Shown here one piece after another: positions 1-9,600 of a DNA stretch of 64,000 nucleotides. The translations under genes were made by a program, and so were the position numbers. A model generated the notes under the pieces. It saw only the letters and a list, made by a program, of their open reading frames with translations, was not told where the DNA came from and searched no databases. Every line of letters begins with the position of its first letter. The stretch's first letter is position 1. This stretch comes from Schaalia suimastitidis DSM 15538 (lineage in GTDB: Bacteria; Actinomycetota; Actinomycetes; Actinomycetales; Actinomycetaceae): assembly GCF_000429105.1 (NCBI RefSeq), contig NZ_AUBF01000013.1, positions 1 through 64,000 on the forward strand. Direction: 5' to 3'.

Positions 1-277
1 CAAGCGGATCATCCCCGCGCTGGCGGGGAAAACTATATATAGGATGCGTAAGGGTACTCCCGGCAAGGATCATCCCCGCGCTGGCGGGGAAAACGTCAGC
101 GGTTCGTAGCTTGATGGATGCGGGCCGGGATCATCCCCGCGCTGGCGGGGAAAACCGGCAGGGTCAGTCAATTTTCAGCCCGGAGTCCGGATCATCCCCG
201 CGCTGGCGGGGAAAACGAGGTGCGAACAGCCTCCTCAATCCCGCTGATCGGATCATCCCCGCGCTGGCGGGGAAAAC
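1..277 (-). CRISPR. Type I-E CRISPR array, leader-proximal end (continues beyond base 1)
   Basis: Five identical 28-nt repeats lie at 6-33, 67-94, 128-155, 189-216 and 250-277. They are separated by four unique 33-nt spacers, giving an exact 61-nt period. Bases 1-5 are the end of a further spacer, so the array continues to the left. Read on the minus strand the repeat begins GTTTTCCCC and ends GGGGATGATCC, with a CCCCGC/GCGGGG hairpin typical of type I-E. That orientation matches the adjacent cas operon and makes 250-277 the first, most recently duplicated repeat. The base after the repeat on the transcribed strand is G in three of five cases, so a 28-nt rather than 29-nt repeat is the best description. 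No spacer has an obvious match elsewhere in the window by eye. Confidence 0.98.
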
Positions 278-351
278 ACTTAATAATCAGCAATATTACA
301 TCACACTACGATCGGATCTTGGAAATCCTCGTCGGGCCTGCCGACGTTTTT
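278..351 (-). promoter_or_regulatory. Probable CRISPR leader overlapping the 3' end of cas2
   Basis: Only 18 bases separate the cas2 stop codon (296-298) from the first repeat, so the sequence acting as leader must extend into the cas2 reading frame. The stretch 278-320 is AT-rich, as leaders usually are. At 330-346 there is a 6-bp inverted repeat, CGTCGG/CCGACG with a 5-nt loop, followed on the plus strand by five T (347-351). This could be a leader structure for spacer acquisition, or a plus-strand terminator protecting against antisense transcription. The leader role is inferred from position alone. Confidence 0.55.
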
Positions 352-694
352 CAAAATCACTCGTCCCCCTACGCCTCAGATTCACCGTCTGATTCGGCAC
401 TTGATAGGTGCCTTCTCCTTCAACACCTGGCCGAACGATGAGCGTCAATCCTTCGAAGTCAGTAGGCATCCACGGATCACCCCAGGTGAGGAACTGTAAT
501 CCTTGTTCGTTGCGAGCGCGAAATACCATGACGGCACGCCCCTCACCCATCGTCCTCGTAACTGTTTCCCACAACCGGTCTCTGACACGCGCACTTAGTT
601 GCCCGACGAAGACTCCTGGAGAGATCTCCAACAGCCACCTGGTCACATGTCCGCGCAAACCTTCTGGTACGGAAGACAAAACCAGGACAAGCAT
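296..694 (-). CDS. cas2: CRISPR-associated Cas2, type I-E
   Basis: This is the structural partner of Cas1 in the spacer-integration complex. The N-terminal 95 residues fit the Cas2e family, including LRGHVTRWLLEI, GVFVGQLSARVRDRLWE and the closing GLTLIVRP strand that ends the short E. coli protein. About 35 further residues follow, basic and rich in Arg (LRRRGTSDFEKRRQARRG), which Cas2e does not need. They are encoded by the DNA next to the first repeat and may simply be leader sequence read as protein. It is the last gene of the cas operon, starting 6 bases after the cas1 stop. Confidence 0.93.
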   Translation of the reverse strand: MLVLVLSSVPEGLRGHVTRWLLEISPGVFVGQLSARVRDRLWETVTRTMGEGRAVMVFRARNEQGLQFLTWGDPWMPTDFEGLTLIVRPGVEGEGTYQVPNQTVNLRRRGTSDFEKRRQARRGFPRSDRSVM

Positions 695-700
695 TCGACA

Positions 701-1645
701 CTACCTCTCCTGGTAGGAAACCCTTGCGGCTACTCCGCCCATTTGATCGTCCCATAAAAACAACTCATTGACAGATACGTCTTCATCGCCGTTTTCTTCG
801 TCCTCATCTAGAAGCTCCTTGATATCTCTGACAGCTCGCTCAAGCAGGTTTGCTTCACGTATTGCATCCCGCATGCGAATACGCGCTTCCGATCCAACGC
901 CAATTTCGTTCCCTGCAGCAGCAACGTCGAAGGCTATAGGTATAGAAAGATCAGCTTTATAAAGATCTGCGATATCGTAGACAAAAGAACGGTAATTCCC
1001 ACAGTGAACGAACCCAAGTCCCGGAGAACATCCCAAGGCAACTACCACCGCATGAATCACTCCGTAAAGCGCTGAATTTGCTGCCGACAAAGCTTGATTT
1101 ACCGGCGTTCCCGCATCGAAATTATCCGGATCGAATTCACGCCCATCCCATGAGACACCGGTCCTCCGTGAATGACAACGGTAAAGCCGACGCACTCGAG
1201 CTCCTTCACGCCCTCTCAGCTGTTGGAGACTTAGTTTCGAAACTTCCTCCCCCTCAAATCTCTTAAGATACATTTTTCGGGCGACAGCGAGCCGTAGTGA
1301 CGGTACGCTTACTGCTCGTGCCTGTGCTTCAAGCAAACGTGAGGATCGAGCAGGTGGATTGCCGTGCGCGTAGTATCGTACGCCGTTTTCTCCCACCCAA
1401 ACTGCCGTGGAACCGCTTTCTGCGAGCACGGAGATTGCGCTGTGTGTGATACGCACCCCCGGACCGATGAGTAGCACGGACAACGCCGCTGCGGGCACAT
1501 GGGCAACACCTCGAGAATCGGTAACTGTAATTGCATTGGAGTCACGGTGGATGACGCAACGTTCAACATAAAGAAAGGTCAAGCGATCCCGGACCCGAAC
1601 AAGATCCTTCGGGTCCGGGGGACGTACGCCTGGCAAACCGTTCAT
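701..1645 (-). CDS. cas1: CRISPR-associated integrase Cas1, type I-E
   Basis: Metal-dependent integrase that inserts new spacers at the leader end of the array together with Cas2. The 314-residue length is normal for Cas1e. The catalytic residues are visible: E147 in LRGREGARVRR, H214 in GLGFVHCGNY, and D224 and D227 in FVYDIADLYKAD. They correspond to E141, H208, D218 and D221 of the E. coli protein. The start codon overlaps the cas6e stop by 4 bases, which indicates translational coupling. The acidic C-terminal stretch (DEDEENGDED) is variable in the family. The gene looks intact, so the locus should be able to acquire spacers. Confidence 0.97.
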   Translation of the reverse strand: MNGLPGVRPPDPKDLVRVRDRLTFLYVERCVIHRDSNAITVTDSRGVAHVPAAALSVLLIGPGVRITHSAISVLAESGSTAVWVGENGVRYYAHGNPPARSSRLLEAQARAVSVPSLRLAVARKMYLKRFEGEEVSKLSLQQLRGREGARVRRLYRCHSRRTGVSWDGREFDPDNFDAGTPVNQALSAANSALYGVIHAVVVALGCSPGLGFVHCGNYRSFVYDIADLYKADLSIPIAFDVAAAGNEIGVGSEARIRMRDAIREANLLERAVRDIKELLDEDEENGDEDVSVNELFLWDDQMGGVAARVSYQER

Positions 1646-2415
1646 GCTCTTGCAAGTGTCATGAGACCAGCTCCATACCCTTTTGCTCGGCCTATTCCAT
1701 TAGCTAACGAAGTACGCAAGCGTATAGGATCTGTCACTGTCATCAATCCTTCGAAAGTTGCCATCTGCAGGGTGACCTGACATTTATCCCGGCCATGACC
1801 TCGATCAAAACGCTCAATGCGCCTTGATACCAGATCCACCAGAAGTTGGGAGTCTTTTTCAAGATCTCCGCCTTTATGCATCCACACCGGCCAGTCCCGC
1901 TCAAGCTCACTCCCTTCGAGGATTCGGAACCCATGAGCTTCTGTGCGGTCAAGCAACCACTGACGTTGTTGCTGAACGGTGACGTGCCCAAGTGGTCTCT
2001 TTTTTCCTTGTGCGTTCAGTTGCTCAGCTTTCCGAAACACAGGGTTCACTGTGATCCGAAAACTCCACACCTGTCCCGCGACAAGGTTGTCGAGTAGTCC
2101 ATCGATACGTCGAATCAACACTCCCCCTTCGGTCTCATATCCTGCCTGTTCCGCCAAGGATGCTGGATCAGGGGGCGTTGGACTGGAGATGTAGAGCGTC
2201 AAAGTGGGTGCATCTTCGCGAATTTCAGGCTTTGGATACCTTCGCACATCTAGATTTCGTCTATCGAGGCGCCAAAGAACCCTTCCCTCGCTAGCTGTCT
2301 CCAAAACACCCGGCGGAAAGCTTGCAAGCACCGCTGCATGTAATCGCTGCGGCGATGCCACAAGGTGTCGACACCCCCGTTTGTACGGGTTAAGATACAC
2401 GCGTGTCAGGTACAT
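1642..2415 (-). CDS. cas6e: Cas6e (CasE), crRNA-processing endoribonuclease
   Basis: Cleaves the repeat hairpin to release crRNAs, leaves an 8-nt 5' handle, and stays bound to the 3' hairpin as the head of Cascade. The N-terminal beta strand MYLTRVYLNP is followed by PQRLHAAVL, whose His 26 is the likely equivalent of the general catalytic His in the LH motif of Cas6e. The C-terminus GYGAGLMTLARA is the glycine-rich loop of RAMP proteins. At 257 residues it is somewhat longer than the E. coli protein, as is common in Actinobacteria. It overlaps cas5e by 10 bases and cas1 by 4. It would also be needed to process the mini-CRISPR RNA at 11283-11371. Confidence 0.95.
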   Translation of the reverse strand: MYLTRVYLNPYKRGCRHLVASPQRLHAAVLASFPPGVLETASEGRVLWRLDRRNLDVRRYPKPEIREDAPTLTLYISSPTPPDPASLAEQAGYETEGGVLIRRIDGLLDNLVAGQVWSFRITVNPVFRKAEQLNAQGKKRPLGHVTVQQQRQWLLDRTEAHGFRILEGSELERDWPVWMHKGGDLEKDSQLLVDLVSRRIERFDRGHGRDKCQVTLQMATFEGLMTVTDPIRLRTSLANGIGRAKGYGAGLMTLARA

Positions 2416-3137
2416 GGAATCACCTCCATCGGATCATGTGTGTCGTTAGTTGTAACTGCTAACTCAAGACCCTCCTGATACTCTGGATTATCAACAATGA
2501 TCTGTGTTTCTTCGACCAACCTTTGCCCGTACAAACGACGCTCGGAATCAAAGCTCAAAGGAACGTCTTGCAAGCTGTGCGCCGATTCGACAGCAGGAAT
2601 GACTCCCTGATCAGCGATGAATCGTAGCTCCACGCGCCGTTCGCGTTTGCGTTGACGTTGGTAGAAGCGTGCTGCCTGCCATTGCACCCGTCGCGACACA
2701 TCCCAAATTGTGCCGTCATGTACTTCAAGTACCAACGGCATCACTGGTGGACACGCGCGTCGACCAAGATACAGCGGGAAAACCGGGTTTTGAATTGCCC
2801 CCGCCAGCGTATCGATCAATTCGTTCGGGCCTTCAACCAAAGCGGTAAACACTGCATCAGCAATGTAATACCGTTGAGACAAAGGCATCGGAACGTCGCC
2901 TCGATGTGCCGTGTGAAAGTCACGTAGTAGTTCGCCCGGTTGGTCGACACGAACAGCCATCGTTAAAGAAGCAAGGTCCTCTATCGGATCCGTACGGCGC
3001 CGCCCCTCTGCAGCTGCGAGCAAACCAACTATCCCGCTTTTGGTCGGAAACGCTTCGGTTGTTCGCCTCGAGAAGCGGCTCGCTGCGCCCCAGGATTGCA
3101 TGGGGCCAGCCAAGCGCAACACCAATACTCTTGACAT
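2406..3137 (-). CDS. cas5e: Cas5e (CasD), Cascade subunit
   Basis: RAMP subunit that caps the 5' handle of the crRNA in type I-E Cascade. The N-terminus MSRVLVLRLAGPMQSWGAASRF is the hallmark start of Cas5e, followed by RRTTEAFPTKSGIVGLLAAAEG, which carries the conserved TEAFPTKSG motif. The 243 residues match the family. Its ATG overlaps the cas7e stop by one base (TAATG), consistent with coupled translation. No defects are seen. Confidence 0.96.
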   Translation of the reverse strand: MSRVLVLRLAGPMQSWGAASRFSRRTTEAFPTKSGIVGLLAAAEGRRRTDPIEDLASLTMAVRVDQPGELLRDFHTAHRGDVPMPLSQRYYIADAVFTALVEGPNELIDTLAGAIQNPVFPLYLGRRACPPVMPLVLEVHDGTIWDVSRRVQWQAARFYQRQRKRERRVELRFIADQGVIPAVESAHSLQDVPLSFDSERRLYGQRLVEETQIIVDNPEYQEGLELAVTTNDTHDPMEVIPCT

Positions 3138-4282
3138 TAGGCATCCCGCAGCGCAGAAGCGACTGTGCCGCCGAGTTCGACAAGGGCAACCCGTTCACCA
3201 AGTTCACTGATAGTTGCCGCACGATCAACCGTCCATGCAGTGAATGCCTTTGTTGGCGTCATTCCAGCACCTTCACGTATTCCGCTTTCAAATTGAACGA
3301 AGCGGGTTACTGCCGGCTCAACAAATCCTCTGCGATCTGCAAATACCGGATTCTCGAAGGCTCCAACGAGGTTTATTGGCCGGTCGTCACGGATTTGAAC
3401 GAGTACAGCATCGGGTAGCGTATAGTTTGCAAATGTCGTGATTTTTCCTGTTGGCATAGATCGGCAGAAGGAATCAATGAAGAGTTGGACAGCCTGAAGC
3501 ACGACATCATCATTACCTAGGTTTTCGCGTAGCAACCCAAGGTTTATCGTCGCATACCGGTACAGTGTTGACGAGGAAAATTCGAGCGTACCGATCATTC
3601 CGGCACCTTCATCTGCATCATCATCAGCTGCTTTAGCATCATCAACTGCAGTGTAATAGTCAAATTCTGATTCAACAGGACCCACCCCAAGCGCATGGGC
3701 GACCTGGCAGGCTGCATCCACGTTGAGACTATTTGGTTCAGCGACCATTCGACCAAAGAGTGCAATGTCAATGGAATGATCCGTATCAACAAGGTTCTTT
3801 GGTTTGAGGGCTTTAAACTCCTTTTTCACATCAGAAATATCGGAGTCTATATTTGCCACCGACAAGACTGCTTCGGCAAGATGCTCAATTTGTTTGGCCG
3901 ACAAAAAGACGAGGAAGCCTGCTTCTTTTAGTTGTTCATCACTCATCTCATCCAACTTCTTCCCACGCGGAGAAGAGAGTTTAAATCCAACTTCAAGCAA
4001 TGCCATTTCAGCCAATTCTGTTGCTCGATCAGCGAACGACGCGTTCTTCTCAATAATCGCTTCGCGAACAAGCTCCACGATGCGTTTAGTTCGAACACCC
4101 CGTTCAATGGACGGAAGAACCTCTTCGAACGCTTTTCGAGTAGCCCGTTTGATTGACTGGGACGAGATACGCATTCTTCGCACGCCGCCGTAAGTTGCGC
4201 TCTTCGGCGCACCATTATCATCACGATTTGGATTTGATGGAGGGAGGGTTTGAAGAATGTGGATATCGATAAACTTTGCCAT
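3137..4282 (-). CDS. cas7e: Cas7e (CasC), Cascade backbone subunit
   Basis: Six copies of this protein form the backbone of Cascade and hold the crRNA in 6-nt segments. The backbone thumb flips out every sixth base, which is relevant to the mini-CRISPR at 11283-11371. Family features include MAKFIDIHILQTLPPSNPNRDDNG, GGVRRMRISSQSIKRATRKAFE and the C-terminal TPTKAFTAW region. The length of 381 residues is normal. The segment AKAADDDADEGAGMIGTLEFSSSTLY contains a short acidic insertion and then the conserved strand. It lies 24 bases downstream of cse2. Confidence 0.96.
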   Translation of the reverse strand: MAKFIDIHILQTLPPSNPNRDDNGAPKSATYGGVRRMRISSQSIKRATRKAFEEVLPSIERGVRTKRIVELVREAIIEKNASFADRATELAEMALLEVGFKLSSPRGKKLDEMSDEQLKEAGFLVFLSAKQIEHLAEAVLSVANIDSDISDVKKEFKALKPKNLVDTDHSIDIALFGRMVAEPNSLNVDAACQVAHALGVGPVESEFDYYTAVDDAKAADDDADEGAGMIGTLEFSSSTLYRYATINLGLLRENLGNDDVVLQAVQLFIDSFCRSMPTGKITTFANYTLPDAVLVQIRDDRPINLVGAFENPVFADRRGFVEPAVTRFVQFESGIREGAGMTPTKAFTAWTVDRAATISELGERVALVELGGTVASALRDA

Positions 4283-4306
4283 TGTTATAATCCTTCCGTT
4301 TTCGTG

Positions 4307-4972
4307 TCAGTGTGTGGGTTCAAGTTCGTCGTTGTGTGGAGTTGTTCGAGAAAAATCACGACCCCATTGGCGTAGTACTGCGGGCCGGTAATGCGGCTTT
4401 TGCCATTGGTAAAGGTCCGCAGCAAAGCGCGCATAATCCATTGGAATGGCAGCAGATTTCATCAGGCTTATGAGCCCTCGAGCATGGATTGCAAGTGCCT
4501 CAAATGTTGGCGCAGCAATCATGGCACACAAACGTTTATACGCCGGATGATCCTCCTGAATGTCATGAGTGCCTTGAAGTGCAAGGCTCCGTACGGCACT
4601 TCCAATAGTGCGCGGACGATCCCACTGTCGGTGCATGTCGCTTGCGTGGGAACCTTGGTGCAACGCCCACAAGGTTAGCGCCGTATGAACTGCACGTTCC
4701 CCATGGGTTGCTTCAAGTTGACGCATAGAAGATTCATCGTTTGAGTTCTCGAGCGTGTAGGTCCAGATTTCTGGAATAGAACCGACCTCTTTCCCGATTG
4801 CCGAGCGAAGATATGCCCTAGCGGCACGAGCAGAAGGAGTGCTCCCCCTGAGTCTCCTTGTGATCATCGTATGAACCCGAAATGACACTTCTTTCGCGTT
4901 ACCTAGGTCGCCTCGGGAGCGTTCAACATCTAATTTCTCTTGCGACTGCGAAACTTGACTTGTGTTGATCAT
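4307..4972 (-). CDS. cse2: Cse2 (CasB), Cascade small subunit
   Basis: Two copies of Cse2 form the inner belly of Cascade and stabilise the R-loop. The 221 residues are longer than the E. coli subunit (about 160) but within the actinobacterial range. Support comes from RAARAYLRSAIGKEVGSIPEIW near residue 50, the helical LTLWALHQGS and PRTIGSAVRSL motifs, and the C-terminal YARFAADLYQWQ region. The start overlaps the cse1 stop by 4 bases. The first 30 residues are polar and poorly conserved, so the true start could lie slightly downstream. Confidence 0.92.
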   Translation of the reverse strand: MINTSQVSQSQEKLDVERSRGDLGNAKEVSFRVHTMITRRLRGSTPSARAARAYLRSAIGKEVGSIPEIWTYTLENSNDESSMRQLEATHGERAVHTALTLWALHQGSHASDMHRQWDRPRTIGSAVRSLALQGTHDIQEDHPAYKRLCAMIAAPTFEALAIHARGLISLMKSAAIPMDYARFAADLYQWQKPHYRPAVLRQWGRDFSRTTPHNDELEPTH

Positions 4973-6630
4973 TGTGCTCCTCCTTTCATCTGATCACATA
5001 CGGGCATGATTTTGTTGAGCGCAGCATTGAAGTAGTTTTCAGCAATCGCGCTGCTGATATAGCCGCGATTGGTCTTTCTGCCGCGTATCGCACTAGACGC
5101 TACGCCTTCTATAAGGCTGCTTGCGACCTTCCATGCAATTTGTCTCGCAATTTTCCGCCATTTGGTTTCTTCAGTGATAAGCGTGCTGTGAGTTCCAAGT
5201 GCCGACACCCATTGCCGGAAGGGGTTGTCGATGCGTGCAAAGAACAGTTCACGTGCTCGATCCCTTGACCCGTCTCCCGCGCCATCGCCATCTTCACCCG
5301 CTGCGCGTGCAAGATTTGCCGCAAGGAAACCAACCGCTTGAGCAAGCTCTTCCGTTGCGCGTAGTTGTCTATCGACAAGTCCAACTAGATGTTCACTTGA
5401 CTCTTTGAGAAGTACAGATGGCAAGATCATTTCATCGTGGTAAATATCATTGACCACTGTCTCCTTAGAACGGTAATCCATACCAATGGCTTCAATCTTC
5501 AGTCGCATTGGATACCGCCCTGGTGTAGCAGTGTACCTCGAGTGAAATTGAAGTGTTGCAGACCGCAAAAACCTTTGTTGAGGTTGTTTGGTGAGTCCAT
5601 CGACTGTGTCACTGCTTGGCAAAATACTTGGAAGACTCCTCCAAAATGCACGACCAGGCTCATGCTTGCGAGGCATGTACGTTTCAACTTTATGCTTTTT
5701 GGACTGTGGTAGAGAATAGCGCCACAGGCTCAAAGGCTCGCAGAGATGCATATTTTGTGGGCCAAGTTTGTCACCTTGAGCGAGCAATACACCGGTGACG
5801 CCAGAACGATCTCCGTAAAGACGTACCCGTCGTGAATGCCACGTGAGCAGACGCGGGATACCAATACCACTTGGCTCTGGCTTGCCATCGATCGAATAAT
5901 CTCGCCTATGAGCTGTCTCAGGCTCTTCCGCTTCCCACGTACACGCACTGGCTGAAGAATCTGGCGACGGCCCTCGAAGGTAGCCAAAATCGTGAGGAAT
6001 CAGGTTAAGAACGAGTGTCTCATTGAGCTTTTCGCCTCTTAGCCAAACGGTTCCCGTTTGACCACACCAAGCAGGTCCGATGGGAAACCCTTTCCCTTCC
6101 TTGATGTCACTGTCACCAAGGGCACCAGAACGGATACCTGACGGATCGTATGCGTGCGCGTGGAGCAACCATATTGCAGCTTCATCAGGGGAAATTGAAG
6201 CGATAGCACGCCCGTGTCTAGTTGTGAAAAAGGGTTTCCCGTTAGGCACATCGACGATAATTTTCTCCAGTCCGGAAACAGTTCCCTTTTCTGTACGCAG
6301 ATCGTGTACCTGCATGAAAGGAAACAGCCCGCCAAAGAGGAAAAAGCGATCACGCCAGCGGTCCAAATATTCCAGAATATTGCCGGTTGGAAGTCCCTCT
6401 TCCCACACACGCTCCCATTCTTCGGCATCGCGAACAGCGATCACTCGGTAGCAAATCGCTAATAGCATTCGCTGAACTGCTATCTTTTGCGTGGGTAGTT
6501 CACAGGCGAGGTCCACGATCTGTTTCGACCGCTCAAATATCGCCTTTATTCCAAGTTTCTCTATTGTTCCATCATCAAGAAAAACAGGAATCCAGGGTTC
6601 ATCAAGCAGGTTATAGTCTGGCATGCTCAT
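4969..6630 (-). CDS. cse1: Cse1 (Cas8e/CasA), Cascade large subunit
   Basis: The large Cascade subunit recognises the PAM and recruits Cas3 to a fully formed R-loop. The start, MPDYNLLDEPWIPVFLDDG, is the family signature, followed by a helical N-terminal domain with PTQKIAVQRMLLAICYR. The C-terminal four-helix bundle includes the segment RELFFARIDNPFRQWV. The 553 residues are a usual length. The gene overlaps both cas3 and cse2 by 4 bases. If the mini-CRISPR RNA at 11283-11371 is used, this subunit would read the AAG trinucleotide at 11278-11280. Confidence 0.95.
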   Translation of the reverse strand: MSMPDYNLLDEPWIPVFLDDGTIEKLGIKAIFERSKQIVDLACELPTQKIAVQRMLLAICYRVIAVRDAEEWERVWEEGLPTGNILEYLDRWRDRFFLFGGLFPFMQVHDLRTEKGTVSGLEKIIVDVPNGKPFFTTRHGRAIASISPDEAAIWLLHAHAYDPSGIRSGALGDSDIKEGKGFPIGPAWCGQTGTVWLRGEKLNETLVLNLIPHDFGYLRGPSPDSSASACTWEAEEPETAHRRDYSIDGKPEPSGIGIPRLLTWHSRRVRLYGDRSGVTGVLLAQGDKLGPQNMHLCEPLSLWRYSLPQSKKHKVETYMPRKHEPGRAFWRSLPSILPSSDTVDGLTKQPQQRFLRSATLQFHSRYTATPGRYPMRLKIEAIGMDYRSKETVVNDIYHDEMILPSVLLKESSEHLVGLVDRQLRATEELAQAVGFLAANLARAAGEDGDGAGDGSRDRARELFFARIDNPFRQWVSALGTHSTLITEETKWRKIARQIAWKVASSLIEGVASSAIRGRKTNRGYISSAIAENYFNAALNKIMPVCDQMKGGAQ

Positions 6631-9600
6631 CCTTCCAACACCTCCAATCCTTTCTCAGGTGTGTAAACCAAACGACGTCCATACAACTCTGCCTCCAATC
6701 GTGTTGAAAACTCATCGACGCGGTACATTGGAAGTACTAATTCACCTCGAAGAAGAGGGTGCTCCAAGAACTTCCATGTTCTCGCTATTTCATGGTCCCA
6801 GATAGCACCCACAACTGCGTCCACGCAATCGTCTATCGATTCAACTTTGTTCCTAAACTGCCATGGCGGTAGAGACACACCCCATCGACATATTTCGCGG
6901 ACCAAATCTGCAGGCGGAAATACAGAAGTGTCAAACGGCACCGCGAGTCCGTCATCGTGGCGGCGCCAAGGCGGGTGAATGGCAACGCCTCCACTCGCAG
7001 CATCGACAGGCACAATCAGTACAGGGATTTGGTCCTCACTGTCACGGACCGCTGCCTGAGCTTTCACTCCAGCCTTATTGACTTCACCGTCACCTGTCGC
7101 ATTATTTCCCGCAAATTTGGTGAGCAAGTGGGCACTTGTCCACGTCGGCATACTCACTTCATTCAAACAATGAGAGTTGGCTTTCGCAATCGCCTGCTGC
7201 GTTTTATCTACTAATTCTTGCGCAGCCGCGTCCATCACACCCTGCCATTCGTCAGGTCCTACGCGGCAAGATGAATAGGCCCGTTGTGTGAGCGTCTCGA
7301 AATCAGCGATTTTCTCAACCACGATGCCTTCAGGATTCTCGGAAAGAATTGCGAGGAATCGGAGGACCTTGTGCGCGCCGTACACTGCGTCCGTTCCCCG
7401 GTCGTAGCACCACGGCACAGCATCTGTCTCTGCAAGTATGTAGCACTGAGGTCGTTCGCACCCAATAGGTCTGTTTTTGCGCTGATGACGGTGAAGGCGT
7501 CCGATTCGCTGAAGCACAAGGTCCATCGGGGCTGGATCAGTCACCATGACGTCGAAGTCCACATCAAGACTTTGTTCGATCACCTGGGTAGATACCACCA
7601 CGTGACCATTCGTTGGTCGCGCACCGTCTCTGCCGAATCGTTGGAGCAGATCGAGGTCTTTCGTTACCCGATCGCAAGAAAGGAACCTTGAGTGCATGAG
7701 CGTCACTCGCTCGGTACCCATCCGTTCACACACTGCTGCGTAGGTTTCTTGCGCACTTTTTACAGTATTTCGAATGACTACGGCGCAAGCACCGTTATTG
7801 ACTTTGTCTTCCAAAATATCGACTAGCGACTCCACTGAAGTGCCGCCCGCCAAGCGAATGTACTTAGGAGTGTGCGTTTCAACGCCTGCTGTTTGCTCTG
7901 TCTCCGCAATGCTCCCGTTCTCATGAAGCCATGTAATTGATGGGTATCCGGAAGGCAACTCCGGAGTAGCCTCGGCCGAGGATCCTACGCGACCGCTCTG
8001 ATAAGCAGCGAGCAATTCAACTTTTCGTTCGTGAGGCAGCGTCGCCGACAACAGCACGACCGGCACACGATACATCCCCAACCAAGTGAGCGCACCTTTG
8101 AGGTAGGTCTGCATGTATGTGTCTGCAGCGTGCACCTCATCAATGATGACGACTTTGCCCATGAGGCCCAAGTGCCGAACGAGCACGTGACGAGCCTTTA
8201 GTGAGGTGAGGAGAATTTGATCGATTGTTCCGATAACAACTGGGGATAGGGTTGCACGCCAGCGACCCGCCATCCATGCACTCGCATGGAGACCTTTCTT
8301 ATACTTCACTTCATCTTCGTCGTAGATCTGCACTGGTGAACGACCCGAGTCGAGCAATTTGACGAAGCTTTCATTAAGTAGATTTTTCCCGTGGGCGAGG
8401 TGTAGATCGATCCTCTGCGGTAGCTCGTGAAGCAGCGACGCTAGCCACTTCCTCGAACGTTCATACATCGCGTCAGTAGTTGCTTGAGTTGGCAAAGCGA
8501 CCATTACACCTTGCAAGTGCCTTTGTCGCATGATTTCTTCGGCGACCATAAATGCGAGTTCCGTTTTTCCTGAACCTGGAGGTGCCTCGACGATCATCAT
8601 GTCCGGATTGCACTCGCGAGCGATTTCAACGGCCCTTATCTGTGTGCAGGTTGGTGTGACCTCCTCACCCCAACCAAAACGGTCTCGATACGCCTCCTTG
8701 GCATCTGAAACCTCGGTGACCGGCACTTTTAGTGGCGTCGGCATGTCGGCATATCGCCATCCGGTGGCCACACGTTCTTTTTGTTCAGCGTCCGTTAGCG
8801 GTTGATGTCGTTCATCGCAGGACAGCAGTGGAAACCACGTTTCATTTGATGCGATCCAGTCGGCCATGACGATTGCCGAGGCGTAGGCAGCGGCCGACGC
8901 AATCGGCAGTTTGGGTAAGTCTGTCCCTGAGCACTCGGTTATGGGAAATCCGCTGCGGCAGGCCATCCACCTTACGACCTCCTGACGAGCATTATCCCAA
9001 CGAGGTTCCTGCGTTTTTGAGCCAAAACCAAATGAATACGTGCTGTGAGCAACCGTCATCTGATCGACGTTTGGATAACGTCCATGATGGACCGCTGCTG
9101 TCGCCGCCCATTGTTCAGCGCGAGAAAGATGTCCACCTCCTGCGGTTATAGCCTCAATAATCGCAAAATGGCTTGCATAGCCATGCGGGAGGTCTTTCCG
9201 ATTCGGCAAGTCACGACGCTCAGGCACCTCAATGCCGAGGTCACGTACGAATTGCGCGAGAGGTGAGTGCTGGCAACAGAACTCCAGCGAAATCTTTCCA
9301 ACATCGTGAACACCGGCGAAAAATATCAAGCTTGTTCGAGCTTTTTTCTGATCGCCTTCCCAAGGTAACGCCAATAGATCTCTATGATGTTGAGACAAGT
9401 ATCGATCGAATAGTAACCCTGCAACATCAGAGGCATCCATGAGGTGTTGGTAGACGGGCAGCCATACGTTTTGACCGCTACCGCCACTTTTTGCCCAAAA
9501 TGATTGAGCTAGCGGCGTTAAATCGCTGCCGGTGAGTGCGTCATTCGGGATCGGAAACGTTGGCGCGGGAAGCTGCTGAACGTTTACTCTTGGCGCAATG

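Noticed and set aside
111-441. Open frames of 93 and 107 codons running through the CRISPR array on the plus strand
   Set aside because: Their repeated peptide motif is only the translated repeat; the DNA is a CRISPR array and cas2 antisense.
296-755. Cas2 frame starting upstream at 755 in another frame (70 codons)
   Set aside because: It is a shadow of cas2/cas1 in another frame without Cas2 motifs.
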